Positions 31,576-41,050 of a stretch of 64,000 bases of DNA are shown here, in pieces. Under the pieces are notes generated by a model. That model did no database searches and had not been told where the DNA came from. It saw only the letters and a list, made by a program, of their open reading frames with translations. Each line of letters opens with the position of its first letter. The first letter of the stretch is position 1. This DNA comes from Cellvibrionales bacterium (lineage in GTDB: Bacteria; Pseudomonadota; Gammaproteobacteria; Pseudomonadales; JAHEIH01): NCBI GenBank assembly GCA_024639455.1, contig JAHEIH010000005.1, positions 230,434 through 294,433 of the forward strand, written 5' to 3'. The position numbers and the translations under genes are program-made.

Positions 31576-32051
31576 CTCTCTAGGACTTCGATAAGGTCGC
31601 GGAACTTGGCGCTATTATCATCGTTCATGCCCATCAAAATGCGGTGGGCTTCGACAATCTTCTTACACACCTCGCCCTCGCTCAAATTGACCTGAGGCAG
31701 GGCTTCCACAGCTGTTTCTTGCGCCGGTGAATAAGGCCGAATATCAAATACCGAATCGAAACCCATGCTGTCGAGAATACGGGTGATACTGGCGTTAGAG
31801 GAAAAGATCACGGGCTTTAAGTCAAATCGCTGCTGCGCCTGAATAGCCAGCTTAGCCAACAAGCCAAGGCTAGTACTATCGATTCCCTCGGCATGGCACA
31901 AGTCAATATTGACCGAAGCAAAGTTGGGATCGCCAAACATCTTGTCGAGAAAATCATCAAAGGTGGCACACAAGGTCACACGCACGTCACCCACCAGGCG
32001 CAGTAGGTAGGCACCGTTTTTGTGGGCGGCTTGGATTTGTCCCTGAATCAT
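31557..32051 (-). CDS. STAS-domain protein (anti-sigma factor antagonist type)
   Basis: The first 100 residues form a STAS domain of the SpoIIAA/RsbV class. The phosphorylatable serine is probably S59 in GIDSTSLGLLAKL. The C-terminal 60 residues are an extra helical tail of unknown role. It overlaps the upstream response regulator/PP2C gene by 4 bases (ATGA), so the phosphatase is likely to dephosphorylate this STAS protein in a partner-switching pathway. No RsbW-type kinase is present nearby. A similar gene pair lies beside tal in Pseudomonas aeruginosa. Confidence 0.85.
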   Translation of the reverse strand: MIQGQIQAAHKNGAYLLRLVGDVRVTLCATFDDFLDKMFGDPNFASVNIDLCHAEGIDSTSLGLLAKLAIQAQQRFDLKPVIFSSNASITRILDSMGFDSVFDIRPYSPAQETAVEALPQVNLSEGEVCKKIVEAHRILMGMNDDNSAKFRDLIEVLESQCPSD

Positions 32052-33265
32052 TGACGCGTTACTCGCAACAAAGCCACGTCATCGGGAAGATCCTCGATTT
32101 TGGCAATTTTGAAGCGCTCAATGACATCATCTGCAGTCACCCCTACACCTTCCATACGGCTAAATTTCAACAGCTGCTGCTCCTTCTCAGGCACACTTTG
32201 CGCCTTGAGAAGCTCGAGGATACCATCAGAATAGAGATAAATGGAAAAATGGTCGGGCAAATCGACACTTTGCTGTTCGTAATGAGGGTTGTTGAATAAC
32301 CCCACCGGCATGCCCTTACCTTCTAAATAATGAGCTTCCTCGCCGGTGCTCAACACCGGCAGAGGCAGGTGACCTGCCACGCTGTAGCAGAGTGAGTTCG
32401 TCTGCATATCCAACAAGCCGACCACCATGGTGACGTGTTTGCCCGTGGCTGTCTGCAGCAATTCGCTATTCATATGGTGCAAAGTATCCACTGGCGACAA
32501 CAACAGATCGCTCTGCCCCTTGCCAAAATCACTGCGCAGACGAGCCACCAAATTTTTCAGCATCACGGTGACAAACGCCGACGCCGCACCGTGCCCTGAA
32601 ACATCACCCAAGAAAAACACCACATAATCGCGCTCAGCGCGGGTAATCGTGCAGTAATCGACAAAATCACCACTGAGGTACAAGGAGGGCAAAATAGCGT
32701 GGCTGAAAGTATATTCCCCTACCTCAACCGGCGTAGTGGGCAAAATTTTCATCTGCACGTGACGGCCAGCCTGCTGGTCTGTCTCCAGGGCGCGCAGATA
32801 CTCGCGCATCTCTCGGTTGGCTTGTTCCAGCTCCAGGCGATAGCGCTCGTTTTCCTTGCGCAGATTGGCTTGCTGCAAGCAGCGCTGCACAGCGATATCG
32901 AGTACTTTCATATCGATAACCGGCTTAATTAAGTAGTCTGCCGCACCAAAACGCAGCGCTTCGACCACGTCAGAAACGCTGCCCGCCCCAGACAGGAAGA
33001 TCAGCGGCGTAGGCACCTTACGCTCGGACAGCGTACGCAGCACACTCAAGCCATCCATCTCTGGCATGCGAAGATCACAAATAATCAAATCGGGTGAGAT
33101 TTTGTCAAACAGGTTAAGGCCGCTGCGGCCGTCGCTGGCAACATGGACTTCATAACCACTGTCGGAAAGGTAGTCAGCGACGCTCTGTCTAACAAGGGCA
33201 TCATCGTCAATGATCAAAATATTAATTTCATGCTGGGTAATTTGATCATCATCCATGACTGCCAT
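32048..33265 (-). CDS. Response regulator with PP2C-type (RsbU/SpoIIE) phosphatase domain
   Basis: The 405-aa protein has an N-terminal receiver domain (residues 14-130) with phosphoacceptor D64 in ICDLRMPEMDG, acidic residues in LIIDDDA, and the conserved lysine in LIKPV. A coiled-coil linker (NLRKENERYRLELEQANREM) leads to a C-terminal PP2C/SpoIIE domain with GDFVDY, FLGDVSGHGAAS and LYSDGILE. A phosphorelay signal probably switches serine dephosphorylation of the adjacent STAS protein. The start at 33265 is 11 bases after the mlaA stop; an ATG three codons later is possible. Confidence 0.9.
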   Translation of the reverse strand: MAVMDDDQITQHEINILIIDDDALVRQSVADYLSDSGYEVHVASDGRSGLNLFDKISPDLIICDLRMPEMDGLSVLRTLSERKVPTPLIFLSGAGSVSDVVEALRFGAADYLIKPVIDMKVLDIAVQRCLQQANLRKENERYRLELEQANREMREYLRALETDQQAGRHVQMKILPTTPVEVGEYTFSHAILPSLYLSGDFVDYCTITRAERDYVVFFLGDVSGHGAASAFVTVMLKNLVARLRSDFGKGQSDLLLSPVDTLHHMNSELLQTATGKHVTMVVGLLDMQTNSLCYSVAGHLPLPVLSTGEEAHYLEGKGMPVGLFNNPHYEQQSVDLPDHFSIYLYSDGILELLKAQSVPEKEQQLLKFSRMEGVGVTADDVIERFKIAKIEDLPDDVALLRVTRQ

Positions 33266-33276
33266 AACCCCGTGAG

Positions 33277-34002
33277 CTAAAAGTCGTCGAAACCAAACTC
33301 ATCGACTACCACTTCGCCGTCGGCAATGTCGTAGTCGCGAGATTGTAAATATGCATCGCGCATGAAAATGTAGCGATCGCCCATCATCAATTCATCAGCG
33401 GTAAGAAAGCTGGCGCGTAAATCAAGAATTTCTAAAGTGCGTAAGGTATTGCGCGTCTCGATATGGTCAACATGACTCATCACATCGGTACCCCAATCAC
33501 CCACCATGGCGCCAGTATCACGCACGGTGGAGGGCCCTAAAAAAGGCAGCACCACGTAAGGACCCGCCGGGGCGCCCCAAACCGCAAGGGTCTGACCAAA
33601 ATCTTCGTCGTGCTCTTCAAGGCCAAACTCGGTCGCCACATCGACGGTACCAGCCAGTCCCAGCGTGGTATTAATAAAAAATCGACCGGTCGCACTCGCT
33701 GCGTGAGCTACCTTACCTTGCAGCAAATCGTTGCCAATGGTGGGAATTTCACCAATATTGTTGAAGAAGTTACCGACCCCCGACTTCACAAATTGCGGGG
33801 TAAACGTGTCGTAGACTTTGGCGGCGGGCCGAAAAATATACCCATCAAACCAATCATTGAAGGCAAAAACCTTGCGATTAAACCCTTCCCAAGGATCGAC
33901 ATCATTCTCTAGCAAGGCCTCATCCCACGCGGCATCCTGCGCATGCAATGGCATTGCAAACACAACACTTACGAAGCAAATGATTAGGGCTTTGTTAAAC
34001 AA
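33277..34002 (-). CDS. mlaA: MlaA/VacJ family outer-membrane lipid-asymmetry protein
   Basis: MlaA removes misplaced phospholipids from the outer leaflet of the outer membrane and passes them to MlaC. The 241-aa protein has the MlaA core: DPWEGFNRKVFAFND, FFNNIGEIPTIGNDLLQGK, FGLEEHDEDFGQTLAVWG and GPYVVLPFLGPSTVRD. The apparent start is TTG at 34002, giving a signal peptide ending LHA-QDA. No lipobox cysteine is visible after the hydrophobic segment, unlike E. coli MlaA, which is a lipoprotein. The gene sits ahead of the response-regulator/STAS pair, as in Pseudomonas. Confidence 0.9.
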   Translation of the reverse strand: MFNKALIICFVSVVFAMPLHAQDAAWDEALLENDVDPWEGFNRKVFAFNDWFDGYIFRPAAKVYDTFTPQFVKSGVGNFFNNIGEIPTIGNDLLQGKVAHAASATGRFFINTTLGLAGTVDVATEFGLEEHDEDFGQTLAVWGAPAGPYVVLPFLGPSTVRDTGAMVGDWGTDVMSHVDHIETRNTLRTLEILDLRASFLTADELMMGDRYIFMRDAYLQSRDYDIADGEVVVDEFGFDDF

Positions 34003-34131
34003 AAAACGTCTCTCTTGGCTATTGCAGAATTCGTACGATTTTAAATCACCTGCACCCTTTGGTACAGAATAGATAGGTCACATTTAGTATGTTTGTTGAA
34101 TATAGGACAGACTTGGCAGAATATCCCTTAT

Positions 34132-37100
34132 TCAAACCTTATTTATCACGTCGCGTTGAGCTGCCATTCGCTTAAGCGATACCGGGTGGTCAGTACCGAG
34201 TTGCTGAGCAAAAATCGACACTCGCAGCTCCTCCAACATCCAACGGTATTTAATAAATTCACTGTTCCAACGGGACACCTTGTGATCACCTGCCAATACC
34301 GTTTGAATGGTCGCCCAGTGATCGGCGTAATCGGCCATTTGGATCTTGTCGCGCTGAAAACCACCGGCCAGTTTATCCTGCCTAGCCAGAATGGCCTTTA
34401 GGTAACGCGGATAATGGCGCAACTGTGGATAGGAGGTGTGACGCAAGAAACCGGGTTCAAACAGGTGCTCTAACTGACTTTTTATGTCGCCAAAGGCATA
34501 CAGAAAGGCAGGCGACACCTTACCCTTAAGACTGCTTAGAATGTGTTGATACAGCGGTGCAATATTGGCCAACTGGGTTTGGTAGTCCTGCGCCACGCTG
34601 ATCAGTTGTGCCGCGCGCTGTTCGATACATTCAGCAAAGGCCTTTTCGCTACGCGGTAGATCTTCTGTTGGCAAAAATACACTGTCAAACGCCGCGTACA
34701 CCAAGTCCATCAGCAGCTGCTCGTGCTTGACCTTGAGCGCCGCACAAAACAGCGTCCACTTGTTACCGCTCAACAGCTCCTTGCGCAGGTAGCGCACCTT
34801 GTCTGGCAGCGCTAACATCAGCAGGCGGATGACGCCCTCGCGACTGGCGCGTAATGCGCGATCACTGTTTTCAAATAGCACCAAATCGACGCTTTCACCC
34901 TGATCCACCAAGGCTGGAAAACCGCGCAACTCGATACCGGAGCGCATAAAACTGTGGCTGGCTGGCAATTGACCAAAATCCCATTGGGTTATGCCGGTCC
35001 GGCCGTACTCATCACCGCCCTCCTCACCCAAGGCCTGCTCAGCAAGGGAGGCATAGCGATCAATAAGCACCGCTAAATCGTTGCCGCTATCAATACTTTG
35101 GCCATCGCTATCGAGTATCACAAAGTGGCAGCGGTAAAAATTATCGAGCGCGTCAGCCTGCCAGTCGCTGTCTTTGATAGTCATTCCCGACACCCGTTTC
35201 ATGGCGTGCGCCAGCGCTGGAAGCAGCGGCACATCGTCGCGTTTCAACTCCAGCATGGCCTTATCCACCGTATCGGGCACAGGCACGAACTGCTTGCGCA
35301 CCGTCTTGGGCAAGGCCTTGACCAACTCAACACATTTATCGCGCAGCATGCCCGGCACCAACCATTCAAACAGGTTGGCCGGCACTTGATTCAGCAGCGC
35401 CACGGGTAGCAACACGGTAACACCGTCCTCAGCGTGACCCGGATCAAAGCGATAGCGCAGGCTAAAGCGAATACCGCGCCACTGCAGGTGGTCGGGAAAC
35501 TGGGCATCCATATCACCGTCGATGCTGCGCATCGCCACGTCGGACAAGCTGGCATAGAGTAATGTTGGATTGTCTTGTTCGGCCTGCTTGCGCCAGTGCT
35601 CAAAGGCTTTCAAATTGACCACGTGATCAGGGACACGGACGCGATAGAAACGGTACAGCGACTCCTGGTCAGGCACCAAATCGCGGCGCCGCGACTTGGA
35701 TTCCATGTCTTCTAGTTCGGCCAACAAGCCCATGTTGTGCTTGAAAAAACCACCAATACCCTTGTAATTGCCCTCGGCCAGACAAGAGCGAACCAATATA
35801 TCATTCGACAACACCGGATCGATGGGGCCGTAGTTGACCCGCTGTCGCTCCTGCAGCACTAAACCGAACAGACTGCTGCGCATATAGGCCACCACCTGGC
35901 CGCGCTGGCGTGACCAGTGCGGTTCAAAATAGTGCTTTTGAATCAAGTCACCGGCCGCCTCAATGACCCACTCTGGTTCAACCTTAGCGACCACACGGGC
36001 AAACAGTTGCGAAGTCTCCACCAATTCGGCGGCAATCACCCATTTGGGCGGTTTTTTCGCCAAGAAAGAACCAGGAAAAATACGGAACTTGCGGTTGCGC
36101 GCGCCGTTAAAGACCTTGCCTTCGCCCTGCATACCCACGTGACTCAACAGTCCCGGCAACAGTGCACGGGTGATCGCTTCAGCACTCGCGGGTGATTTGT
36201 TTTCTGACGCGGCCAGCCCCTTAAGGGCCAAGCGTAACTGCATATGGATATCACGCCATTCACGCAGGCGCATGAAGGACAAAAACTCTTTCTGACAGGT
36301 TTTGCGCCACTGGTTTTGGGTCAGTGCTTGACGCTGTTCCTCGGCGTAATCCCACAATTTCAAGTAGCTGACAAAGTCGGAGTCGAGATCAACAAAACGG
36401 CGGTGCAGCTGATCTGCCGCCTGCTGCTTTTCAGCGGGTCGCTCACGCGGATCTTGTATACTCAGTGCGCTAGCGATAATGGTCACTTCTCGCAGCGCAC
36501 CGTGCTGAATACCCGCAAGCACCATGCGAGCCAAGCGGGGGTCGACCGGTAGTTGTGCCAACTGACGCCCGACATCGGTTAACTGTCGCTGTTTATCAAC
36601 CGCGCCCAGCTCCTCGAGCAACTTGAAACCATCGCCGATTTGGCGCGAGTCCGGCGGCTCAACGAAGGGGAAACGCGCGACTTCACCCAAACGCAGCGAC
36701 AGCATTTGCAAGATCACTGACGCCAAGTTAGTGCGCAGGATCTCCGGGTCAGTATACTCAGGACGCCCCTCGAAATCGGTCTCTTCATAGAGCCGGATAC
36801 AGATACCTGGACCGAGCCGACCGCAACGGCCTTTGCGCTGGTTGGCACTGGCCTGAGAAATAGCCTCAACGGGCAAGCGTTGCACCTTTGTGCGCACGCT
36901 ATAGCGCGAAATGCGAGCTGTCCCGGTATCTATGACATAGCGGATACCCGGCACCGTAAGTGAAGTCTCAGCCACGTTGGTCGCCAGCACCACACGACGA
37001 CCACGACCGCTGCGGTTGAACACGCGTTGTTGCTCGGCGTGGCTCAAGCGGGCGTAGAGCGGCAGGATCTCAGTGTCTCGAAGCTGGGCTTTACGCAGCG

Positions 37101-38064
37101 CCAGCGCCGTTTCGCGAATGTCGCGTTCACCACTCAAAAACACCAGTACGTCGCCATTGGAATAAGACGTGTGCTGTTTTTCCCAAGCGGCAAACTCATC
37201 CAGACAGCGCAGTACCTGCTGGGGTGTTTCGTCCTCCGCCTGGGGCGGGCGATACCATACATCGACCGGATACGTCCTACCCGACACTTCGATAACGGGA
37301 GCGTCACCAAAATGCTTGGCAAAGCGTGCCACATCGATAGTGGCCGAGGTAATAATCAACTTGAGATCTGGACGCCGCTGCAACAATTGCTTGAGGTAAC
37401 CCAGCAAGAAGTCGATGTTAAGGCTACGCTCGTGGGCCTCGTCGATAATGATGGTGTCGTACTGGAGTAAATCGCGGTCGTGCTGGGTCTGCGCCAGCAA
37501 AATACCGTCGGTCATCAACTTGATGAGGCTGTTTTCGCTGGACTGATCACTGAATCGAACTTGGTAGCCCACCTGCTCGCCCAATGCGCATCCCAATTCC
37601 TCAGCTAGCCGGCTGGCAACCGAACTGGCCGCCAAGCGGCGGGGCTGGGTGTGCGCAATGGTACCGTGGATACCGCGCCCGGCCTCGAGGCACATTTTGG
37701 GTAATTGGGTAGTTTTTCCAGAGCCGGTATCACCCGCCACAACCACGACTTGATGCTTGGCAATGGTCGCGACGATATCGTCTCGCCGCTCGGCCACAGG
37801 CAAATCGGGATAGCGAATATCGGGTACTGCAGCACGGCGCTGCGCTAGGCGTGCTTTAGAAGCGTCCTGCAAATCTGCCAGTTGTTGCAAGGCAACATCG
37901 ACCGGTTGTTTTTTGTCGCGACGGCGCCGGATAGTGGACACCAGCCTAAGCGCGTGGATGCGGTCCGCGCCATAGAGCGACGCCAACGCCTCGTGCCACG
38001 CGGGTTGGCTAAATTCATCGCTTGGGTTGGGGCGCCGCGCTTGCTTTGATCGGGAGGGTTTCAT
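34132..38064 (-). CDS. hrpA: ATP-dependent RNA helicase HrpA
   Basis: HrpA is a DEAH-box RNA helicase that rescues stalled or collided ribosomes in E. coli. The 1310-aa protein has Walker A GDTGSGKTTQLPK near residue 95, DEAH near 200, SAT (ITSATIDVARF), the motif VI QRKGRCGRLGPG, and the long C-terminal DUF3418 region characteristic of HrpA. Length and motif order are normal. It starts 20 bases after the small unknown gene at 38085-38579 and may be cotranscribed with it. Confidence 0.95.
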   Translation of the reverse strand: MKPSRSKQARRPNPSDEFSQPAWHEALASLYGADRIHALRLVSTIRRRRDKKQPVDVALQQLADLQDASKARLAQRRAAVPDIRYPDLPVAERRDDIVATIAKHQVVVVAGDTGSGKTTQLPKMCLEAGRGIHGTIAHTQPRRLAASSVASRLAEELGCALGEQVGYQVRFSDQSSENSLIKLMTDGILLAQTQHDRDLLQYDTIIIDEAHERSLNIDFLLGYLKQLLQRRPDLKLIITSATIDVARFAKHFGDAPVIEVSGRTYPVDVWYRPPQAEDETPQQVLRCLDEFAAWEKQHTSYSNGDVLVFLSGERDIRETALALRKAQLRDTEILPLYARLSHAEQQRVFNRSGRGRRVVLATNVAETSLTVPGIRYVIDTGTARISRYSVRTKVQRLPVEAISQASANQRKGRCGRLGPGICIRLYEETDFEGRPEYTDPEILRTNLASVILQMLSLRLGEVARFPFVEPPDSRQIGDGFKLLEELGAVDKQRQLTDVGRQLAQLPVDPRLARMVLAGIQHGALREVTIIASALSIQDPRERPAEKQQAADQLHRRFVDLDSDFVSYLKLWDYAEEQRQALTQNQWRKTCQKEFLSFMRLREWRDIHMQLRLALKGLAASENKSPASAEAITRALLPGLLSHVGMQGEGKVFNGARNRKFRIFPGSFLAKKPPKWVIAAELVETSQLFARVVAKVEPEWVIEAAGDLIQKHYFEPHWSRQRGQVVAYMRSSLFGLVLQERQRVNYGPIDPVLSNDILVRSCLAEGNYKGIGGFFKHNMGLLAELEDMESKSRRRDLVPDQESLYRFYRVRVPDHVVNLKAFEHWRKQAEQDNPTLLYASLSDVAMRSIDGDMDAQFPDHLQWRGIRFSLRYRFDPGHAEDGVTVLLPVALLNQVPANLFEWLVPGMLRDKCVELVKALPKTVRKQFVPVPDTVDKAMLELKRDDVPLLPALAHAMKRVSGMTIKDSDWQADALDNFYRCHFVILDSDGQSIDSGNDLAVLIDRYASLAEQALGEEGGDEYGRTGITQWDFGQLPASHSFMRSGIELRGFPALVDQGESVDLVLFENSDRALRASREGVIRLLMLALPDKVRYLRKELLSGNKWTLFCAALKVKHEQLLMDLVYAAFDSVFLPTEDLPRSEKAFAECIEQRAAQLISVAQDYQTQLANIAPLYQHILSSLKGKVSPAFLYAFGDIKSQLEHLFEPGFLRHTSYPQLRHYPRYLKAILARQDKLAGGFQRDKIQMADYADHWATIQTVLAGDHKVSRWNSEFIKYRWMLEELRVSIFAQQLGTDHPVSLKRMAAQRDVINKV

Positions 38065-38084
38065 TGACGAGGCAATATAGACGT

Positions 38085-38579
38085 TTACTCATCGGCCTCT
38101 TCAACGGCATCGGTACGTTTGAACTGACTGGGGTCAACAAACATTAAATTCATGCGCAGGCGACCTGGCGCTGGCTGAAACATGCTCATGAACATCACGT
38201 TAAGTTGGCCATCTGAGACCACGGCACCGGGAATATTGAACAGGGTTTCAGTCTGTGTTTCGTCGTACATCATGGGTAAATCTTCATCGCGCTTGCAGAC
38301 GTCAATCGCATTGGCCATCCAGGCGCTCAGAGCATTGCGGAATACACCAAATTTCAACTCGCCGACAAACTCTTCGGCGTTGAGAAACACTTCTGTGTCG
38401 AGGGTGTTGCCGCTTTCTAACTTGAGACGAACAAGACCCACGACACGCTTATCGACCAAACTGGCGTAGATTTTTTTAGCCTGGGTACGGTTGGCATCCA
38501 CAATGGTGCGGTGCAGCAAATTGATCATCGCTGTTAATAGATGCTTAGTATCTAGGGTGCTGTTGTCGACGTTGGCCAT
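38085..38579 (-). CDS. Conserved protein of unknown function upstream of hrpA
   Basis: I do not recognise this 164-aa protein. It has no signal peptide or membrane helix, a helical N-terminus (KHLLTAMINLLHRTIVDANRTQ) and a beta-rich centre and C-terminus ending in acidic residues. The ATG at 38579 is supported by GAGGTAAAC directly upstream; the frame is open to 38657 but without a good start. It precedes hrpA by 20 bases and diverges from mnmC. A regulatory or RNA-related function would fit the neighbourhood but is only a guess. Confidence 0.7.
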   Translation of the reverse strand: MANVDNSTLDTKHLLTAMINLLHRTIVDANRTQAKKIYASLVDKRVVGLVRLKLESGNTLDTEVFLNAEEFVGELKFGVFRNALSAWMANAIDVCKRDEDLPMMYDETQTETLFNIPGAVVSDGQLNVMFMSMFQPAPGRLRMNLMFVDPSQFKRTDAVEEADE

Positions 38580-38705
38580 GTTTACCTCGAAATAATCTTG
38601 AATCAGCAAGTCTACCGAGCGCGAAAAAAATGTCCATGCCTGGCTGATGAAAATCACAAGCTATTGGCACTGAGGTATAATGGTATTTTTTTGCTGTCGA
38701 ACACT

Positions 38706-40712
38706 ATGAGCCAATTAGAGACCGCCAAATTGCTGTGGAGCGATAACGCCGCACCGATGTCGATTGATTACGGCGACGTTTACTTTTCGGTCGACGACGG
38801 TCTACGCGAGAGCGAATACGTTTTTCTTAAACACAACTATCTCGCCGAACGATTTGCCGCGTTGGAAAATACCCCCCGGAGCCTCTTTACCATTGTGGAA
38901 ACCGGCTTTGGTACGGGTCTCAACTTTTCTCTGACCTTGGATTTATGGCGGCGCTGCGCGCCGGTGCAGGCCCGATTGCGCTATATTTCGATTGAAAAAC
39001 ACCCACTGACCTTGATCGACCTACGCCGGGCTTACCAGCATTGGCCTAGCATGAAAGATATGGCTGAACAGTGGTTATCAGTCTACCCGCCGCTTTTTCC
39101 TGGGCGCCAAATTTGCCCTGTCGGACACAATGTTGAATTATGGCTCGCCCTGCAGGATGTCAGTGAGGCACTGGATGAACTGCACGCCAGCCTTCACTCA
39201 CATCACAGGCAGTCCCAGACTGTGGTCGACGCGTGGTTTTTAGACGGATTCGCCCCCAGTAAGAATCCCGCCATGTGGCAGCCGACACTTTTTCACGCCA
39301 TGGCAGAGTTGAGTGGCGCAAGCACTAGCTACGCGACTTTCACCTCTGCTGGCATCGTTAAACGCGGTCTCGCCGAGGCCGGTTTTAACGTGAATAAAGT
39401 GCCTGGCTTTGGGCGCAAACGCGACATGCTGTGCGGCTACTTGGAAGCGTCTAACGCCTTGCCTCAGACAGCAACAGCAAAGGGCCACAACGCCCCGTGG
39501 TATCTACCTGCCCAACATCCGCCTGCCAACAAGGTGGCCATTGTGGGGGCCGGCATTGCCGCGGCCACCCTAGCTCACGCCCTAGCCAAGCGCGGCCTAG
39601 CAGTGAACGTGTTTGAAAAAGCGAGTGATATCGCACAAAACGGCTCCGGTAATAAGCAGGGCGTGATCTACGCCAAACTATCACACCGCGACGAACTCTC
39701 GGCCCGCTTTGTCACCAGTGCACTGCACTTCGCCCATCACTACTACCTACCCTGGTTTAAGGACGGAGCCTTAGTGGCAGGTCGCGATGGGGACATGTGC
39801 GGCGTGGCGCATCTGTTAGATGGCGACAGCCACGCCTTGCAGCAGACCTTTACCGCCAGCCCGACATTTGTCTCTTTCCACACCCCTGAAGACGCCAGTA
39901 AACAGGTAGGTGCCCCTCTCAGCAAGCCCGCCATGCTAGTGCACGCCGGCGGTTGGCTGCACCCCAGGGCTTTTTGCCAGGCAGCCTTCGCCCATCCCAA
40001 TATTCAGCTTCACGTCAACTGCACAGAGCTTCAACCGATCAAAATCGACAAGGGCTGGATGATCGCCGGACAGGCATTTGACGCGGTGGTCATAGCCACC
40101 GGCAGTCAGCTGGAGGGCATGGTCGATTACCTCCCCATCAAACCCATCCGCGGGCAGGTCAGTCACATTAAGAGCACTGAGGCGTTAGCAACATTGGCGA
40201 TGGCATTGTGCGACAAGGGCTATATCGCCCCCGCGATGGCTGGCCAACACTGTATTGGTGCGAGCTTTAACCTTGGGCTTAATGATCTGACATTGCGTCA
40301 ACAAGACCACCGCGACAACCTAGACAACTTGGCACAGGCAATTCCCGAACTTGCAACAGAGCTACCCAGTGACGACAACCTGGATGGCCGTGCGGCTTTT
40401 CGCGGCACCAGCCCGGACTACCTACCACTGGTGGGTGGCGTGGTCGACCCAACGCGCTTTGGCGAAAACTTCGCCGTACTTGGGAAGGATGCCACGCGAG
40501 AGGTAAAGCATTGCGACAGCTACCACGACGGGCTTTTCTGCCTACTCGGACTAGGCGCCAAAGGCCTCACCTACGCGCCACTGTGCGCCGAGCATTTGGC
40601 TAGCCAAATTTGTGGCGAAGCCTCGCCACTACCACTTAGTCAACAACTGGCGCTCAACCCAAATCGCTTCCTACTGCGCGCCATCATTAAAAATAAATCG
40701 CAGAAACTTTGA
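38706..40712 (+). CDS. mnmC: Bifunctional tRNA mnm5s2U biosynthesis protein MnmC
   Basis: MnmC completes the mnm5 modification at wobble uridine 34. The C-terminal FAD oxidase removes the carboxymethyl group of cmnm5U and the N-terminal SAM-dependent methyltransferase methylates nm5U. The 668-aa product has the methyltransferase domain with ETGFGTGLNFSL near residue 60 and WFLDGFAPSKNPAMW near 175. The FAD domain starts at VAIVGAGIAAATLAHALA near 275. The ATG at 38706 (MSQLETAKLLW) is chosen; frame-open codons upstream to 38598 do not resemble the family. Confidence 0.94.
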   Translation: MSQLETAKLLWSDNAAPMSIDYGDVYFSVDDGLRESEYVFLKHNYLAERFAALENTPRSLFTIVETGFGTGLNFSLTLDLWRRCAPVQARLRYISIEKHPLTLIDLRRAYQHWPSMKDMAEQWLSVYPPLFPGRQICPVGHNVELWLALQDVSEALDELHASLHSHHRQSQTVVDAWFLDGFAPSKNPAMWQPTLFHAMAELSGASTSYATFTSAGIVKRGLAEAGFNVNKVPGFGRKRDMLCGYLEASNALPQTATAKGHNAPWYLPAQHPPANKVAIVGAGIAAATLAHALAKRGLAVNVFEKASDIAQNGSGNKQGVIYAKLSHRDELSARFVTSALHFAHHYYLPWFKDGALVAGRDGDMCGVAHLLDGDSHALQQTFTASPTFVSFHTPEDASKQVGAPLSKPAMLVHAGGWLHPRAFCQAAFAHPNIQLHVNCTELQPIKIDKGWMIAGQAFDAVVIATGSQLEGMVDYLPIKPIRGQVSHIKSTEALATLAMALCDKGYIAPAMAGQHCIGASFNLGLNDLTLRQQDHRDNLDNLAQAIPELATELPSDDNLDGRAAFRGTSPDYLPLVGGVVDPTRFGENFAVLGKDATREVKHCDSYHDGLFCLLGLGAKGLTYAPLCAEHLASQICGEASPLPLSQQLALNPNRFLLRAIIKNKSQKL

Positions 40713-40765
40713 CCCCTTCCAATTGCTGACGTATTTTTTTAGCATGCCTGATAAGGAGATAAGCC

Positions 40766-41050
40766 ATGTACGTTCGCAACCACAGCAGTGATTTTGACAC
40801 AAACCCTGTTCGCAACTATTACGAAACACTCGTGGTAGAGATGCTAGGCGATCACACCAGCGATGACCTCGATGCCGACACTCTTGCCGATATCGCCTGT
40901 GTCGCCTTGAACCATCTGCCACCTAAATACTACCGACACGACGTCGATTTAGCCTATTTTAAGACGCTTGAGGAATCTGAAGAAATGCGCCAAAGCGTTA
41001 TTAAAGCGTTGCATGATGCTGAGCAATTTATCCGTGATCATCGACGATGA
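40766..41050 (+). CDS. ComFB-family small protein
   Basis: The 94-aa protein matches the late competence protein ComFB family: NYYETLVVEML, LADIACVALNHLPPKYYRHDVDLAYF. Members in cyanobacteria are reported to bind cyclic dinucleotides; whether this one does is unknown. AAGGAGATAAGCC provides an excellent ribosome-binding site. Its stop overlaps the next gene's start (ATGA), so it is translationally coupled to a putative glutaminyl cyclase. It lies 53 bases after mnmC. Confidence 0.8.
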   Translation: MYVRNHSSDFDTNPVRNYYETLVVEMLGDHTSDDLDADTLADIACVALNHLPPKYYRHDVDLAYFKTLEESEEMRQSVIKALHDAEQFIRDHRR

